A stretch of DNA of 64,000 nucleotides from Frigidibacter albus. GTDB lineage: Bacteria > Pseudomonadota > Alphaproteobacteria > Rhodobacterales > Rhodobacteraceae. The stretch is from positions 62,001-126,000 of the forward strand of contig NZ_JAAAUC010000003.1 of the NCBI RefSeq assembly GCF_009908165.1, read 5' to 3'. The notes below the pieces were generated by a model that saw nothing but the letters and a program-made list of their open reading frames with translations, was not told the DNA's origin and did no database searches. The first letter of the stretch is position 1. The number at the start of each line of letters is the position of its first letter. A program made the translations under genes and the position numbers. This document shows, piece after piece, positions 54,116-63,674 of the stretch.

Positions 54116-54994
54116 ATGAAGCGCACGATCTTTCCGAACCGGTGGCTGCCCTGGCTGCTGCTGGCCCCGCAGCTGGCAGTGACGCTGGTGTTCTTCCTCT
54201 GGCCCGCCGGGCAGGCGGTGCGGCAGAGCTTCCTGCGCGAGGATGCCTTTGGCCTGAAGACCACCTTCATCGGGCTGGAGAATTACGCGGCGCTGTTCCG
54301 GGACCCGCAATACCTGAACTCGATGCAGGTGACGGCGGTGTTCTCGATCTCGGTCGCGGTGCTGTCGCTGGGGATGGCGCTGCTGCTGGCGCTGGCGGTG
54401 GACCGGATGCTGGGTTCGGCGCGGATCTATACCACGTTGCTGGTCTGGCCCTATGCGGTGGCGCCGGTGGTGGCGGGGATCATGTGGTGGTTCATCTTCA
54501 ACCCGACCATCGGCATCATGCCCTATGTGCTGCGGCAGATGGGCTATGACTGGAACCACGGGCTGAACGGCAATGACGCGATGGTGCTGGTGGTGATCGC
54601 GGCCAGCTGGAAGCAGGTCAGCTACAACTTCCTGTTCTTCGTGGCGGGGCTGCAAGCGATCCCGGCCAGCCTGCGCGAGGCGGCTGCCATCGACGGGGCG
54701 GGGCCGGTGAAGCGGTTCTTCACCATCACCCTGCCGCTGCTGTCGCCGACGACCTTCTTCCTGCTGGTGGTGACGATCACCTACACGCTGTTCGATACCT
54801 TCCCGGTGATCCATGCGACCACCGAGGGCGGGCCGGCGCAATCGACCAACATCCTTGTCTACAAGGTGTTCAATGACGGCTTTCTGGGGCTGAACCTTGG
54901 CTCCTCGGCCGCGCAATCGGTGATCCTGATGGCGATCGTGATCGGGCTGACGGTGATCCAGTTCCGCTGGATCGAGCGGCGGGTGGAGTATTGA
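54116..54994 (+). CDS. ugpA: sn-Glycerol-3-phosphate ABC transporter permease UgpA
   Basis: A 292-residue six-span MalF-type permease. The EAA coupling motif is [24 protein letters not shown] at about residue 190. It pairs with UgpE. Its stop is followed by the ugpE start within 2 bases. Confidence 0.94.
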   Translation: MKRTIFPNRWLPWLLLAPQLAVTLVFFLWPAGQAVRQSFLREDAFGLKTTFIGLENYAALFRDPQYLNSMQVTAVFSISVAVLSLGMALLLALAVDRMLGSARIYTTLLVWPYAVAPVVAGIMWWFIFNPTIGIMPYVLRQMGYDWNHGLNGNDAMVLVVIAASWKQVSYNFLFFVAGLQAIPASLREAAAIDGAGPVKRFFTITLPLLSPTTFFLLVVTITYTLFDTFPVIHATTEGGPAQSTNILVYKVFNDGFLGLNLGSSAAQSVILMAIVIGLTVIQFRWIERRVEY

Positions 54995-54996
54995 GC

Positions 54997-55845
54997 ATGG
55001 TCGAACACCGCCCGATCCTGACGCTGCTGGCGCATCTGGTGCTGATCCTTGGGGTGCTGACCGTGGCCTTCCCGGTCTGGCTGGCCTTCGTCGCCTCGAC
55101 CCATGAGGTGACGGCCTTCACCTCGGGCGTGATCCCGCTCTGGCCGGGGACCGAGGGGGCGGCGAATTACGGGGCGATGCTGGGGCAGGGCATGTCCACA
55201 TCCGGCGCGCCGCCCCTGCTGGGGATGATGGTGAACAGCCTGATCATGGCGCTGATCATCGCCTGCGGGAAGATCGCGATTTCCATCACCTCGGCCTTTG
55301 CCATCGTCTATTTTCGCTTTCCGTTCCGCAACCTGGCGTTCTGGCTGATCTTCATCACGCTGATGCTGCCGGTCGAGGTGCGGATCGTGCCGACCTTCAA
55401 GGTGGTCGCCGATCTGGGCCTGCTCAACAGCTATGCCGGGCTGACGGTGCCGCTGATCGCCTCGGCCACGGCGACATTCCTGTTCCGGCAGGTGTTCCTG
55501 ACCATCCCCGATGAGCTGATGGAGGCGGCGCGGATCGACGGCGCCGGGCCGATGAAGTTCTTCCGCGACATGCTGATCCCGCTGTCGCGCACCAATATCG
55601 CGGCACTGTTCGTGATCCTCTTCATCTATGGCTGGAATCAGTACCTGTGGCCGCTGCTGGTGACGACGGATGCCAAGTTCTACACCGTCGTCGCGGGCAT
55701 CAAGCGCATGGCCGAGGCGGCGGATGCGCTGCCGCAATGGAATTTCGTGATGGCCGCGGTGATGCTTGCCATGCTGCCACCGGTGGCGGTGGTGGTGTTC
55801 ATGCAGCGGCTGTTCGTCAAGGGTCTGGTCGAGACCGAGAAGTGA
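54997..55845 (+). CDS. ugpE: sn-Glycerol-3-phosphate ABC transporter permease UgpE
   Basis: A 282-residue six-span MalG-type permease with the EAA motif [26 protein letters not shown] 54997 is chosen; an in-frame TTG at 54991 overlaps the ugpA stop. The [12 protein letters not shown]-like segment ([17 protein letters not shown]) is typical of UgpE. Confidence 0.94.
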   Translation: MVEHRPILTLLAHLVLILGVLTVAFPVWLAFVASTHEVTAFTSGVIPLWPGTEGAANYGAMLGQGMSTSGAPPLLGMMVNSLIMALIIACGKIAISITSAFAIVYFRFPFRNLAFWLIFITLMLPVEVRIVPTFKVVADLGLLNSYAGLTVPLIASATATFLFRQVFLTIPDELMEAARIDGAGPMKFFRDMLIPLSRTNIAALFVILFIYGWNQYLWPLLVTTDAKFYTVVAGIKRMAEAADALPQWNFVMAAVMLAMLPPVAVVVFMQRLFVKGLVETEK

Positions 55846-55861
55846 AGCGGAGAGAACGGAT

Positions 55862-56938
<1,077 letters not shown>

Positions 56939-56957
56939 GGGGGGCGAGGAACGGACA

Positions 56958-57113
56958 GAGGGCAGCGCCCGCCCGAGGGGGGTGATGAGCGACAAGAAAT
57001 CCTCCAGTGGAGGATTTCCGCGAAGAACGCCCGGCCGAATACGCGCAGCTTGGGCCGGGCCGGGAGGCGGGCGCTGCCCGGCGGCGCCAAGGCGCCTTGA
57101 TTCCGGGCAAGGG
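56958..57113 (-). repeat. Modular intergenic repeat, copy 4 (right of ugp, inverted)
   Basis: It reads as the reverse complement of much of copy 3: GGGCAGCGCCCGCCCGAGGGG, then the palindrome AAATCCTCC-AGT-GGAGGATTT (56997-57017), GCGAAGAACGCC, and the GGCGCC-AAGGCGCC hairpin ending CCGGGCAAGG. With copy 3 it brackets ugpBAEC. Confidence 0.82.
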
Positions 57114-57135
57114 GGGACTGCGGCTGCCGAGTGCC

Positions 57136-58215
57136 TTAACTTCTCAGCGCCACCGCATGGTTGTCCCAGGCCCGCGCCCTTGCGCCAAGCGGGGTCAGCC
57201 GCCCCGCCTCCAGATGCAGCAGCCCGCCGACGCCATCGGTCAGCACGAAGCCCGCGCCCATTGGCGCCAGCCCGCAGACATCGGCGCGGGGGATCACCTG
57301 CAGCAGCGCGCCCGCGGTATCGAACACCACCACCCGGCCGCCGCGCGGGCAGGAGACGGCGACCTGCGCGCCGTCCCCGCTGATCGCGACGCTGCCGACA
57401 TAGCCCTGCATCAGCCGGTGTTCGGCCTCGCCGGCCTCCGCCAGCACCGGCTCCGCCCCCATCCGGTGCAGGCCCAGAAGCGGCGGCGCGGTTTCGGGCT
57501 CATCCTCCCATTGCATCGCGAAGGCGACCATCCCGTCCGGCCCGATCGCCAGATGGCGGATCGAGTTGCGGTGCCATTCGGCGGGAAGCTCCACCTGCTC
57601 CAGCAGCTCCCCGGTCAGCGAGAGATAGGAGAGGTTGGGCCGCATCACCGGCAGGTTCAGCTTGTCGCGGCCCTTGGCCGGGTTGGTCTCGATCCCGCCA
57701 TTGGCCACCGCCATCACCTGCCCGCCCGGCAGGAACTGCACGTCATGCGGGCCGATGCCGTGGCTTTCCAGCTCGCCGATGCGCCGCCAGCCCTCGGCGC
57801 GGGACCAGAGGCCGATCTTGCCCTTCGTGGTGACGAAATCGTTCTCGGCGGTGTAGAGCAGGGCCCCGTCCGGCGAGAACGAGCCGTGGCCCATGAAATG
57901 CCGGCCCTCGGGACTGTCCAGCCGGGCCAGCGTCTCACCCGTCACGCAATCGAGCACCACGGCGAAGGTGCCGGGGCGGCGGGCGAAGGCCACCGCCAGC
58001 GGCTCGGTCGGATGCACGGCCCCGGCATGGCCGCGGGCGGGCAGGGGGAGGCGGAACCGGTCGGCGCCATCGTTGCCGACGCCGTAAAGCGCGAAGCTGC
58101 CATCCGCGTCGCGGGCGGCGGCGAGGAAAGCGGGGTCCCCGGCGGCGGCCCAGCCGAGTTTCGGGACAGTGGAGGCGGCGAGCAGGCTGGCCAGAAATCC
58201 GCGGCGGGTTGTCAT
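57136..58215 (-). CDS. DUF1513 Tat-exported protein of the imelysin iron cluster
   Basis: This 359-residue protein has a twin-arginine signal (TTRRGFLASLLAAS) and a beta-propeller-like sequence with repeated GxDG/PDG strands (GSFSPDGALLYTAENDF, LAIGPDGMVAFAMQ, SVAISGDGAQVAVSCPRGG). DUF1513 proteins accompany imelysin and di-heme oxidoreductase genes in iron-regulated operons. The role is not established; a periplasmic iron-acquisition accessory is inferred. Confidence 0.88.
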   Translation of the reverse strand: MTTRRGFLASLLAASTVPKLGWAAAGDPAFLAAARDADGSFALYGVGNDGADRFRLPLPARGHAGAVHPTEPLAVAFARRPGTFAVVLDCVTGETLARLDSPEGRHFMGHGSFSPDGALLYTAENDFVTTKGKIGLWSRAEGWRRIGELESHGIGPHDVQFLPGGQVMAVANGGIETNPAKGRDKLNLPVMRPNLSYLSLTGELLEQVELPAEWHRNSIRHLAIGPDGMVAFAMQWEDEPETAPPLLGLHRMGAEPVLAEAGEAEHRLMQGYVGSVAISGDGAQVAVSCPRGGRVVVFDTAGALLQVIPRADVCGLAPMGAGFVLTDGVGGLLHLEAGRLTPLGARARAWDNHAVALRS

Positions 58216-58227
58216 GGGGGGCTCCTG

Positions 58228-59223
58228 TCAGTCGCCGTCCAGCGCGTTGAAGCCGGCGGCGACGCCAAGCTCGGCGGCGAGTTCGGCCGAGGCGGCATCC
58301 TGCACACGCTCGATGGCGGTTTTGAGTTCCTCGATCTTCAGCCGGCCGGAGGGGCTGTCGACGCCGGCGAAAATGGGATCGTCCAGCCGGGCTGCGACGC
58401 CCTGGGCATAGTCGAAATACGCGAACAGGTATTCGGTGCCGCCATCGGTCAGCGCCTCGGCCAGCGCCCGGTTGGCGGCGAGCGAGAGGGTGACATTGCG
58501 CAAGGACCGCCCCGCGGCCCGGCTCTCGGCGCGCAGCGGGCGCGGCCTTGTGATGCTGCCCAGCGGGCGGCCCACGCGCGTCTCGGCATCGAAGCCGAGC
58601 TGGGTGACCAGCTGGGTGAAGACCGCCTGCCGCGCCTCATGCGCGGACAGGAAGCGGGTGTTGCCGGGGGCGCCGGCGGTTTGCAGCAGCGGGGCGAAAT
58701 CGGTGCGCCAGTCTGCCTCTACCCCGGCCGCCAGCGCGGCAAGGTCGGCAGCGGCGGCGCGGGTCAGGGCGCAGCCGGGGTCCGCTTCGGTGTAGCTGTT
58801 GAGGTCGGGGTCATAGAGCATCGCCTCCAGCGCGTAGAGCCCGCGGGCGGCGACGGAAACCTCGGCATAGGTCTGACCCGAGGCCAGCGGGGCACCGTCG
58901 CCCGCCAGCAGGGCGGCAAGCGCCCGGTCGGTGGCGCCCTTCGGGTCGGGCCAGAAGGCGATGGCGAGGCCGCGCCCCTCCTGCTCCAGCGGGCCGATGC
59001 GGAAGGTCGAGGCGGGGAGCCAGGCGTCGAAGGCGGCGTTCCAGGCAGCTCGGAGGTCCGGCGAGGTGGCAAGGCAATCGGCAGCGGCGGCATCCTCCAG
59101 CGCGGCGGTGGCCTCGCTGAAGGCGGCAAAGCGCGGCAGGATGGTGCCGGTCACCACCCGGTCCACCACCGGGTCGGCGGCGGCGGGGGCGGCGAGGGCC
59201 AGCAGGGCGACGAGGATTTTCAT
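58228..59223 (-). CDS. Imelysin-family periplasmic protein (second copy)
   Basis: This 331-residue protein has a short signal peptide (LVALLALAAPAAA) and an imelysin-like all-helical fold. The GxHxxE region of imelysins is represented here by ARGLYALEAMLYD, without the His. Such members are thought to bind iron or haem-related ligands rather than act as peptidases. Its ATG overlaps the di-heme oxidoreductase stop by 4 bp. Confidence 0.85.
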   Translation of the reverse strand: MKILVALLALAAPAAADPVVDRVVTGTILPRFAAFSEATAALEDAAAADCLATSPDLRAAWNAAFDAWLPASTFRIGPLEQEGRGLAIAFWPDPKGATDRALAALLAGDGAPLASGQTYAEVSVAARGLYALEAMLYDPDLNSYTEADPGCALTRAAAADLAALAAGVEADWRTDFAPLLQTAGAPGNTRFLSAHEARQAVFTQLVTQLGFDAETRVGRPLGSITRPRPLRAESRAAGRSLRNVTLSLAANRALAEALTDGGTEYLFAYFDYAQGVAARLDDPIFAGVDSPSGRLKIEELKTAIERVQDAASAELAAELGVAAGFNALDGD

Positions 59224-60728
59224 AGGCTCTCCAGAAACCGGATCAGGGCGGCGCGGTCCCCGGGCGGCATGTCCGCAACCCGGTCGCGGGCGGGCTCAGC
59301 CTCGCCGCCATGCCAGAGGATCGCCTCCAGCAGATTGCGGGCGCGGCCATCGTGCAGGTGGAGCGTGTGCCCCGAAACCGCCTGCGTCAAGCCGATGCCC
59401 CAGAGCGGCGGGGTGCGCCATTCGGCCCCCGTGGCGGTGGCCTCGGGTCGGTGATCGGCAAGCCCCTCGCCCATGTCATGCAGTAGAAGGTCTGTGTAAG
59501 GCCAGATCAGCTGAAAGCTGCGGGGGGCGTCCGTCAGGCGTGCGGTGACATGCTTGGGCCTGTGGCAGGCGGCGCAGCCGGCGCTGTGGAATATCTCCTT
59601 GCCGCGCAGGACTTGGCGGTCGTCGATGCCCCGCCGTTCGGGCACCGCCACCGCGGCGGCGAAATGGGTGGTCAGCGCAAGGCCGGTGCTGTCCAGCTCC
59701 AGCCCCTCGCGCAGCCCGGCCTCCTCGCCATGCCGCGCCTCCCGGCAACCCGTCTGCGATGAAGTGCAATCGCCCCAGCCGCCGGGATAGAGCGGGTTGG
59801 AAATCCCGATGTCGATGGCAAAGGCGCTGGCGACCTGATCGGCCAGCGTGGCATGGCCGGCCTTCCAGCCGAAGCGGCCAAGCGCCGGGGCGCCGATCGC
59901 GCGCGACCAGACAGTATTCGCGCGGCCCGAGATGCCGTCGCCATCCGCATCATCGGGATCGGCGGCGGCGAGGATGTCGGCCTCGGGGATCGCCTCCAGC
60001 AGCCCGAGCCCGATCATCGGCGGCGCGATGCGCGGGCTGGTCAGGGTGCCGGGGGGCAGGGCGGGGGCGACGCTGTAGAGCGGCTGGCGCAGGCTGGCGG
60101 TTTCGCCCCCTGCCAGCGCCACCGGGATCTCGGTATACCGGATCGCAAGTTGCCCCTCGGGCGTGAGCCCGGCAACGGCGAAGTCCTGCAACTGCTCGCC
60201 AAGTTCGGGATGCGGCAGGGTCGCCAGATAGCCCTCGATGGCGGCAAGCTCCGCCGGCACCTCCCCCGCCACCGACAGGCGCAGCACCATGCCGCTGGCC
60301 CCGGGGTCCTCAGGCCCGCGCGGCTGGCCGCGGCCATTGCCGGGATGGCAGCCCAGGCAGGAGCGGGCGTTGAACAGCGGCCCGACCCCGTCCGAGGCGC
60401 GGGTGCTGGAGGGCGCCGCCACCCAGAGCTTGCCGAAGAGCGCCGCACCCATGTGGAAGTCCAGCTCCCGCTCTGCCCCCATCCCCGGCAGCGGCGCCGC
60501 AAAGGCCGCCCGCCCGCGCGCCGCCTCGCCGCGCGACGTGCCGCTGCCACCGGGCAGGGCCTCGAACGGCTCGGGTGCGCTGAAACCGGCGGGCGGGGCC
60601 AGCACCGCGGCGACCCGCGCCGCCTCGGCCGCGCTGCGCGCCGCCATGTCCAGCGCCTGCGCGGGCGTGGCCAGCAACGCTGCCATCAGGATAACTTGCA
60701 GGGGGGACACTGAAAGCGGGCGGCGCAT
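59220..60728 (-). CDS. Di-heme oxidoreductase family protein (DUF1111)
   Basis: About 502 residues: a signal peptide (LQVILMAALLATPAQA) and two c-type haem motifs, CLGCH (about residue 125) and CAACH (about residue 385). A Ca/EF-like DPDDADGDGISGR loop lies between them. The family (formerly thiol oxidoreductase) is periplasmic and occurs with imelysins in iron-regulated operons. ATG 60728 is used. Confidence 0.92.
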   Translation of the reverse strand: MRRPLSVSPLQVILMAALLATPAQALDMAARSAAEAARVAAVLAPPAGFSAPEPFEALPGGSGTSRGEAARGRAAFAAPLPGMGAERELDFHMGAALFGKLWVAAPSSTRASDGVGPLFNARSCLGCHPGNGRGQPRGPEDPGASGMVLRLSVAGEVPAELAAIEGYLATLPHPELGEQLQDFAVAGLTPEGQLAIRYTEIPVALAGGETASLRQPLYSVAPALPPGTLTSPRIAPPMIGLGLLEAIPEADILAAADPDDADGDGISGRANTVWSRAIGAPALGRFGWKAGHATLADQVASAFAIDIGISNPLYPGGWGDCTSSQTGCREARHGEEAGLREGLELDSTGLALTTHFAAAVAVPERRGIDDRQVLRGKEIFHSAGCAACHRPKHVTARLTDAPRSFQLIWPYTDLLLHDMGEGLADHRPEATATGAEWRTPPLWGIGLTQAVSGHTLHLHDGRARNLLEAILWHGGEAEPARDRVADMPPGDRAALIRFLESL

Positions 60729-60814
60729 GGGGAAATCCTTCTGCGCGCCTGCATGCCGCCAAATTCCGAGTCTTTCAATCGGAATGTGCGGCCCCGCTGC
60801 AGCAACCCCGCTTT

Positions 60815-60868
60815 CCCCTTCTTGCTGGCGAAAATATCCCGGGGGTGCGGGGGCTGGCCCCCGCTGCC
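60815..60868. repeat. AAATATCC-type repeat, copy 4
   Basis: CTTGCTGGCGAAAATATCCC followed by GGGGG and a GGGGGCTGGCCCCC stem, closely similar to the inverted copy at 39691. It lies between bfr and the di-heme oxidoreductase gene. Confidence 0.75.
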
Positions 60869-60881
60869 CGGCCCGCAACGC

Positions 60882-60910
60882 AAAACCCCCGCCCGAAACG
60901 GGGCGGGGGG
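60882..60910 (-). terminator. Intrinsic terminator after bfr
   Basis: On the minus strand the stem CCCCCGCCC/GGGCGGGGG is followed by TTTT, 21 bases after bfr. It may separate bfr expression from the downstream di-heme oxidoreductase gene. Confidence 0.75.
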
Positions 60911-60930
60911 CATCAGCCGCAAACGTCAGG

Positions 60931-61416
60931 TCAGTCGGCCTCGTTTGCCGGCTTGGCGTTCAGCAGCCCATAGCGCTCTTCGCCCAGCTTCTCGTAGAGC
61001 CCGATCTGGGTTTCGAGGAAGTCGATATGGCCTTCCTCATCGGCGATCAGCTCTTCGAACAGGATCTTGGTCGTGTAATCCTTCACGCTCTCGCAATGGT
61101 CGCGCGCCTCGATGTAGAGCGTGCGGGCCTCATGCTCGGCGGCCAGATCGCATTCCAGCGTCTCCAGCAGGGTCTGGCCGATGCGCAGCGGGTCGAGCTT
61201 CTGCAGATTCGGATGGCCTTCGAGAAAGATGATCCGGGTGATCAGCTTGTCGGCATGGTGCATCTCTTCGATGCTCTCGGCGCGGTTCTTGTCGGCCAGA
61301 CGGCCAAACCCCCAGTCTTCCTGCAGGCGGTAATGCAGCCAGTACTGGCTGACCGCTGTCAGCTCAGAGCGCAGAGCGGCGTTGAGATACTCGATGACCT
61401 TGGGGTCGCCCTTCAT
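60931..61416 (-). CDS. bfr: Bacterioferritin
   Basis: This 161-residue haem-containing ferritin stores iron. Ferroxidase ligands are in [28 protein letters not shown] and [11 protein letters not shown], and the Met that ligates haem lies in the second helix (IEEMHHA region). The gene starts inside the 3' end of bfd: 53 bp overlap in a different frame. Confidence 0.97.
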   Translation of the reverse strand: MKGDPKVIEYLNAALRSELTAVSQYWLHYRLQEDWGFGRLADKNRAESIEEMHHADKLITRIIFLEGHPNLQKLDPLRIGQTLLETLECDLAAEHEARTLYIEARDHCESVKDYTTKILFEELIADEEGHIDFLETQIGLYEKLGEERYGLLNAKPANEAD

Positions 61417-61657
61417 TGGGATAGTCCTTTCCTGCCGCGCGGCGCAGGCCGCGCAAATTGGTTGGCACCCCAAGATTGTCGCAACCATGCATGGTGGCAA
61501 GGAAAAGCGGCATGCAGCCGCCGCAATCGGCACGTTTCCCCAAGGCATGATAGATCTTGCCGGGGGTGATGATGGTGTCCGGGTCGGACGCGCGCATCCA
61601 GTCCACGGCGGCGCGGATGTCGTGATCGGCGATGGACTGGCAATGACAGACGATCAT
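61364..61657 (-). CDS. bfd: Bacterioferritin-associated ferredoxin
   Basis: A 97-residue [2Fe-2S] protein with the ligand pattern CHC near the N-terminus and CGGC at about residues 45-48. It delivers electrons to release iron from bacterioferritin. It is longer than usual (60-70 residues) because its C-terminal tail reads through the start of bfr. Confidence 0.92.
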   Translation of the reverse strand: MIVCHCQSIADHDIRAAVDWMRASDPDTIITPGKIYHALGKRADCGGCMPLFLATMHGCDNLGVPTNLRGLRRAAGKDYPNEGRPQGHRVSQRRSAL

Positions 61658-61714
61658 GGCGGTTCCCCGGTATTGGGGCCGGGGCGCGGCGGGCGCGCCC
61701 CGGCAAGGGTGGGT

Positions 61715-62995
61715 TTACTGGAAGACGGCGGTCGGGTTGTCGAGACTGTCGGAGCCTTCGAAGGCGAGGCCGGACACGCCAAGCACGGTCACGGCGCGCT
61801 CGATGGCTTGCGTCTGCTTGACCAACCCGTCGACGGCGGCGGTGATCAGCGCCTCGCCTTCCGCATTGCCGGGCGCCAGCATCATGTCATAGGCCATGCC
61901 GCCTTCGGCCGCCTTCACCAGTTCGTCCAGTCGGGCGACGGTGGCGTCGAGGTCGGCCTTCAGCTCGGCATCCACGGCCGGATCGGCGGCGGCGACGAGG
62001 GAGGACAGCGACGGGCCGGTGACGGTGCTGCCATCGACGCGGGTATAGCTGCCCAGATAGACGTTCCGGATGCCGAGCCCGTCATAGTAATGGCTGTTAT
62101 GGGTGTTGTCCGAGAAGCAGTCATGCTCTTCCTCCGGGTCATTCAGCATCAGGCCCAGCTTCATGCGCTCGCCCGCCTGCTCGCCATAGGACAGGCTGCC
62201 CATGCCGGTCAGCATGGCCGAGATCCCGGCATCCGCATCGGCCAGCACGGTGGTGCGACCTTCGCCGCCTTGCGCCCATTGCGCGGCCATGTAGTCGAGG
62301 TCCGAGACCAGCAGCTCGGTCGCGGCGGAGAGGTAGGCGGCGCGGCGGTCGCAGTTGCCGCCCGTGCAGCCCTCGCCGGTGAGGTAGTCGGTATGGGGGC
62401 GGTTGCCGGCGCCGGGGCCGGTGCCGTTCAGGTCCTGGCCCCAGAGCAGGAATTCGATGGCGTGATAGCCCGAGGCGACATTGGCCTCGTTCTCGTCGGC
62501 CTCGTGCAGGGTCTCGGCGATCAGCTGGGGCGTGATCTCGGTCGCGTCCACCGGGGTGCCCGAGAGATCGAAGACCGGGTTGGCGATGACGTTGAGGATG
62601 CGGTATTCGTTCTCTTCGCTCGCCTCGCCATAGGAGGTGTCGACATAGTCGATCAGGCCTTCGTCCAGCGGCCAGGCGTTGACCTTGCCTTCCCAGTCAT
62701 CGACGATCGCGTTGCCGAAGCGGAACACTTCGGTCTGCTGATAGGGCACCCGCGCGGCGAGCCAGGCGGTCCTGGCGTTGGCGAGCGTGTCTTCCGAGGG
62801 GGCGGCGATCAGGGCCGCGACGGCCTCTTGCAGCGCCTTTGCGGTGATCAGGCTGTCTTCATAGCCGGCGGCGGCGATGTCGGCATAGGTTTCCAGCACC
62901 GCGGCCTTGTCGGCGGCAAGGGCGGGCAGGCCGCAAAGGGCGGTGCCGGCAAGGGCCGTAGTGGCAAGAATGCGGGCGAAAAGCCGGGTCTTCAT
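61715..62995 (-). CDS. Imelysin-family iron-regulated protein (IrpA-like)
   Basis: This 426-residue protein has a signal peptide (ARILATTALAGTALCGLPALA) and an imelysin fold. The conserved GxHAIEFLLWGQD motif (SGYHAIEFLLWG) and the SYGEQAGERMKLGLMLNDPEEEHDCFSDNTH block are characteristic of IrpA/imelysin proteins of iron clusters. It should reside in the periplasm or on the outer membrane and bind iron or haem. Confidence 0.94.
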   Translation of the reverse strand: MKTRLFARILATTALAGTALCGLPALAADKAAVLETYADIAAAGYEDSLITAKALQEAVAALIAAPSEDTLANARTAWLAARVPYQQTEVFRFGNAIVDDWEGKVNAWPLDEGLIDYVDTSYGEASEENEYRILNVIANPVFDLSGTPVDATEITPQLIAETLHEADENEANVASGYHAIEFLLWGQDLNGTGPGAGNRPHTDYLTGEGCTGGNCDRRAAYLSAATELLVSDLDYMAAQWAQGGEGRTTVLADADAGISAMLTGMGSLSYGEQAGERMKLGLMLNDPEEEHDCFSDNTHNSHYYDGLGIRNVYLGSYTRVDGSTVTGPSLSSLVAAADPAVDAELKADLDATVARLDELVKAAEGGMAYDMMLAPGNAEGEALITAAVDGLVKQTQAIERAVTVLGVSGLAFEGSDSLDNPTAVFQ

Positions 62996-63141
62996 CTGGT
63001 ATCCTCTCGGGCGGTTATTCAGGTCTTTTGCAAAAATGATCGTGGAAGAACTGGAGGGAGGTCGCGGGCCCGGGGGTGCCACACGGACTGCCGGCAGCGC
63101 GGGGGGCGCGTCCGGCAGTCCGGCGATGGAGGGGACGGCAA

Positions 63142-63303
63142 TCACTTGGTCAGGATCAGCTTGCCGGCCTTGGTGATGCGCAGGGTGTAGATCTGGCCGT
63201 TGAGCACGATGCGCGCCTGCGCGCCGCCCTCGGTCAGGCGGGTCGCCTCATGCACCGGCAGGGCGTCTTGCAGGGCGAAGGTATGGGACAGCGTGGCGTT
63301 CAT
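63142..63303 (-). CDS. hemP: Hemin uptake protein HemP
   Basis: A 53-residue small protein ending in the family block IVLNGQIYTLRITKAGKLILTK-like segment (residues about 33-53). HemP proteins are iron-induced and regulate or support haem uptake genes. Its ATG overlaps the stop of the preceding small ORF (ATGA). Confidence 0.93.
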   Translation of the reverse strand: MNATLSHTFALQDALPVHEATRLTEGGAQARIVLNGQIYTLRITKAGKLILTK

Positions 63304-63461
63304 GGCATCCTCTCGATCCGGTCGAGCACGAAATCCAGTCCGTGTCCGCCGGGGGGAAGCCCGGCAAGCAGGGTCTGGATCACTTCGCCGAGGCAAAGCT
63401 GCGGCTCGATCCTGTTCTGGCCCCGGTCACGGGTGGGGCTTGTCTGTGTTGCGCGTTTCAT
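63300..63461 (-). CDS. Small ORF translationally coupled to hemP
   Basis: A 53-codon frame starts MKRATQTSPTRDRGQN and ends VLDRIERMP, with GGAGG 6 bases before the ATG. The stop overlaps the hemP start, which strongly suggests coupled translation. No family is recognised. It is the first reading frame after the putative iron-responsive promoter. Confidence 0.65.
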   Translation of the reverse strand: MKRATQTSPTRDRGQNRIEPQLCLGEVIQTLLAGLPPGGHGLDFVLDRIERMP

Positions 63462-63538
63462 CGGGGGCCTCCGGGCGGGGGAGATTCTGGCTGCCGGAGG
63501 TGGCTGGCTGGTCTGAGGGTGAAGTTGAGCGAAAAGCT

Positions 63539-63554
63539 AGGTTTTGTCAAACCT
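63539..63554. promoter_or_regulatory. Perfect palindrome overlapping a -35 element, candidate iron-responsive operator
   Basis: AGGTTT-TGTC-AAACCT is a perfect 6+4+6 inverted repeat. On the minus strand it contains TTGACA, a consensus -35, 17 bases before a weak -10-like CAACTT. It lies 78 bp upstream of the small ORF that heads the hemP/imelysin cluster, so a repressor bound here would block transcription. Whether it is Irr, Fur or RirA cannot be told. Confidence 0.55.
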
Positions 63555-63624
63555 GATTTTTATGCTCAGGTATTCGGCCGGCGCCTTGGTGCCAAGGCAA
63601 AGCTCCCCGCGCCGCAGCGCGGCC

Positions 63625-63654
63625 GGGTCAGGGTCAGGGTCAGGGTCAGGGTAA
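63625..63654. repeat. Hexanucleotide tandem repeat (GGGTCA)4
   Basis: Four perfect GGGTCA units followed by GGGTAA, located 21 bp downstream of the GbsR/MarR-type gene stop in the intergenic region. Confidence 0.95.
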
Positions 63655-63674
63655 GGCGGGGCCCGTGGGTGCGG

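Noticed and set aside
63625-63654. GGGTCA repeats as a CRISPR or operator array
   Set aside because: The units are contiguous with no spacers, so this is a simple microsatellite. No CRISPR array or cas gene was seen anywhere in the window.
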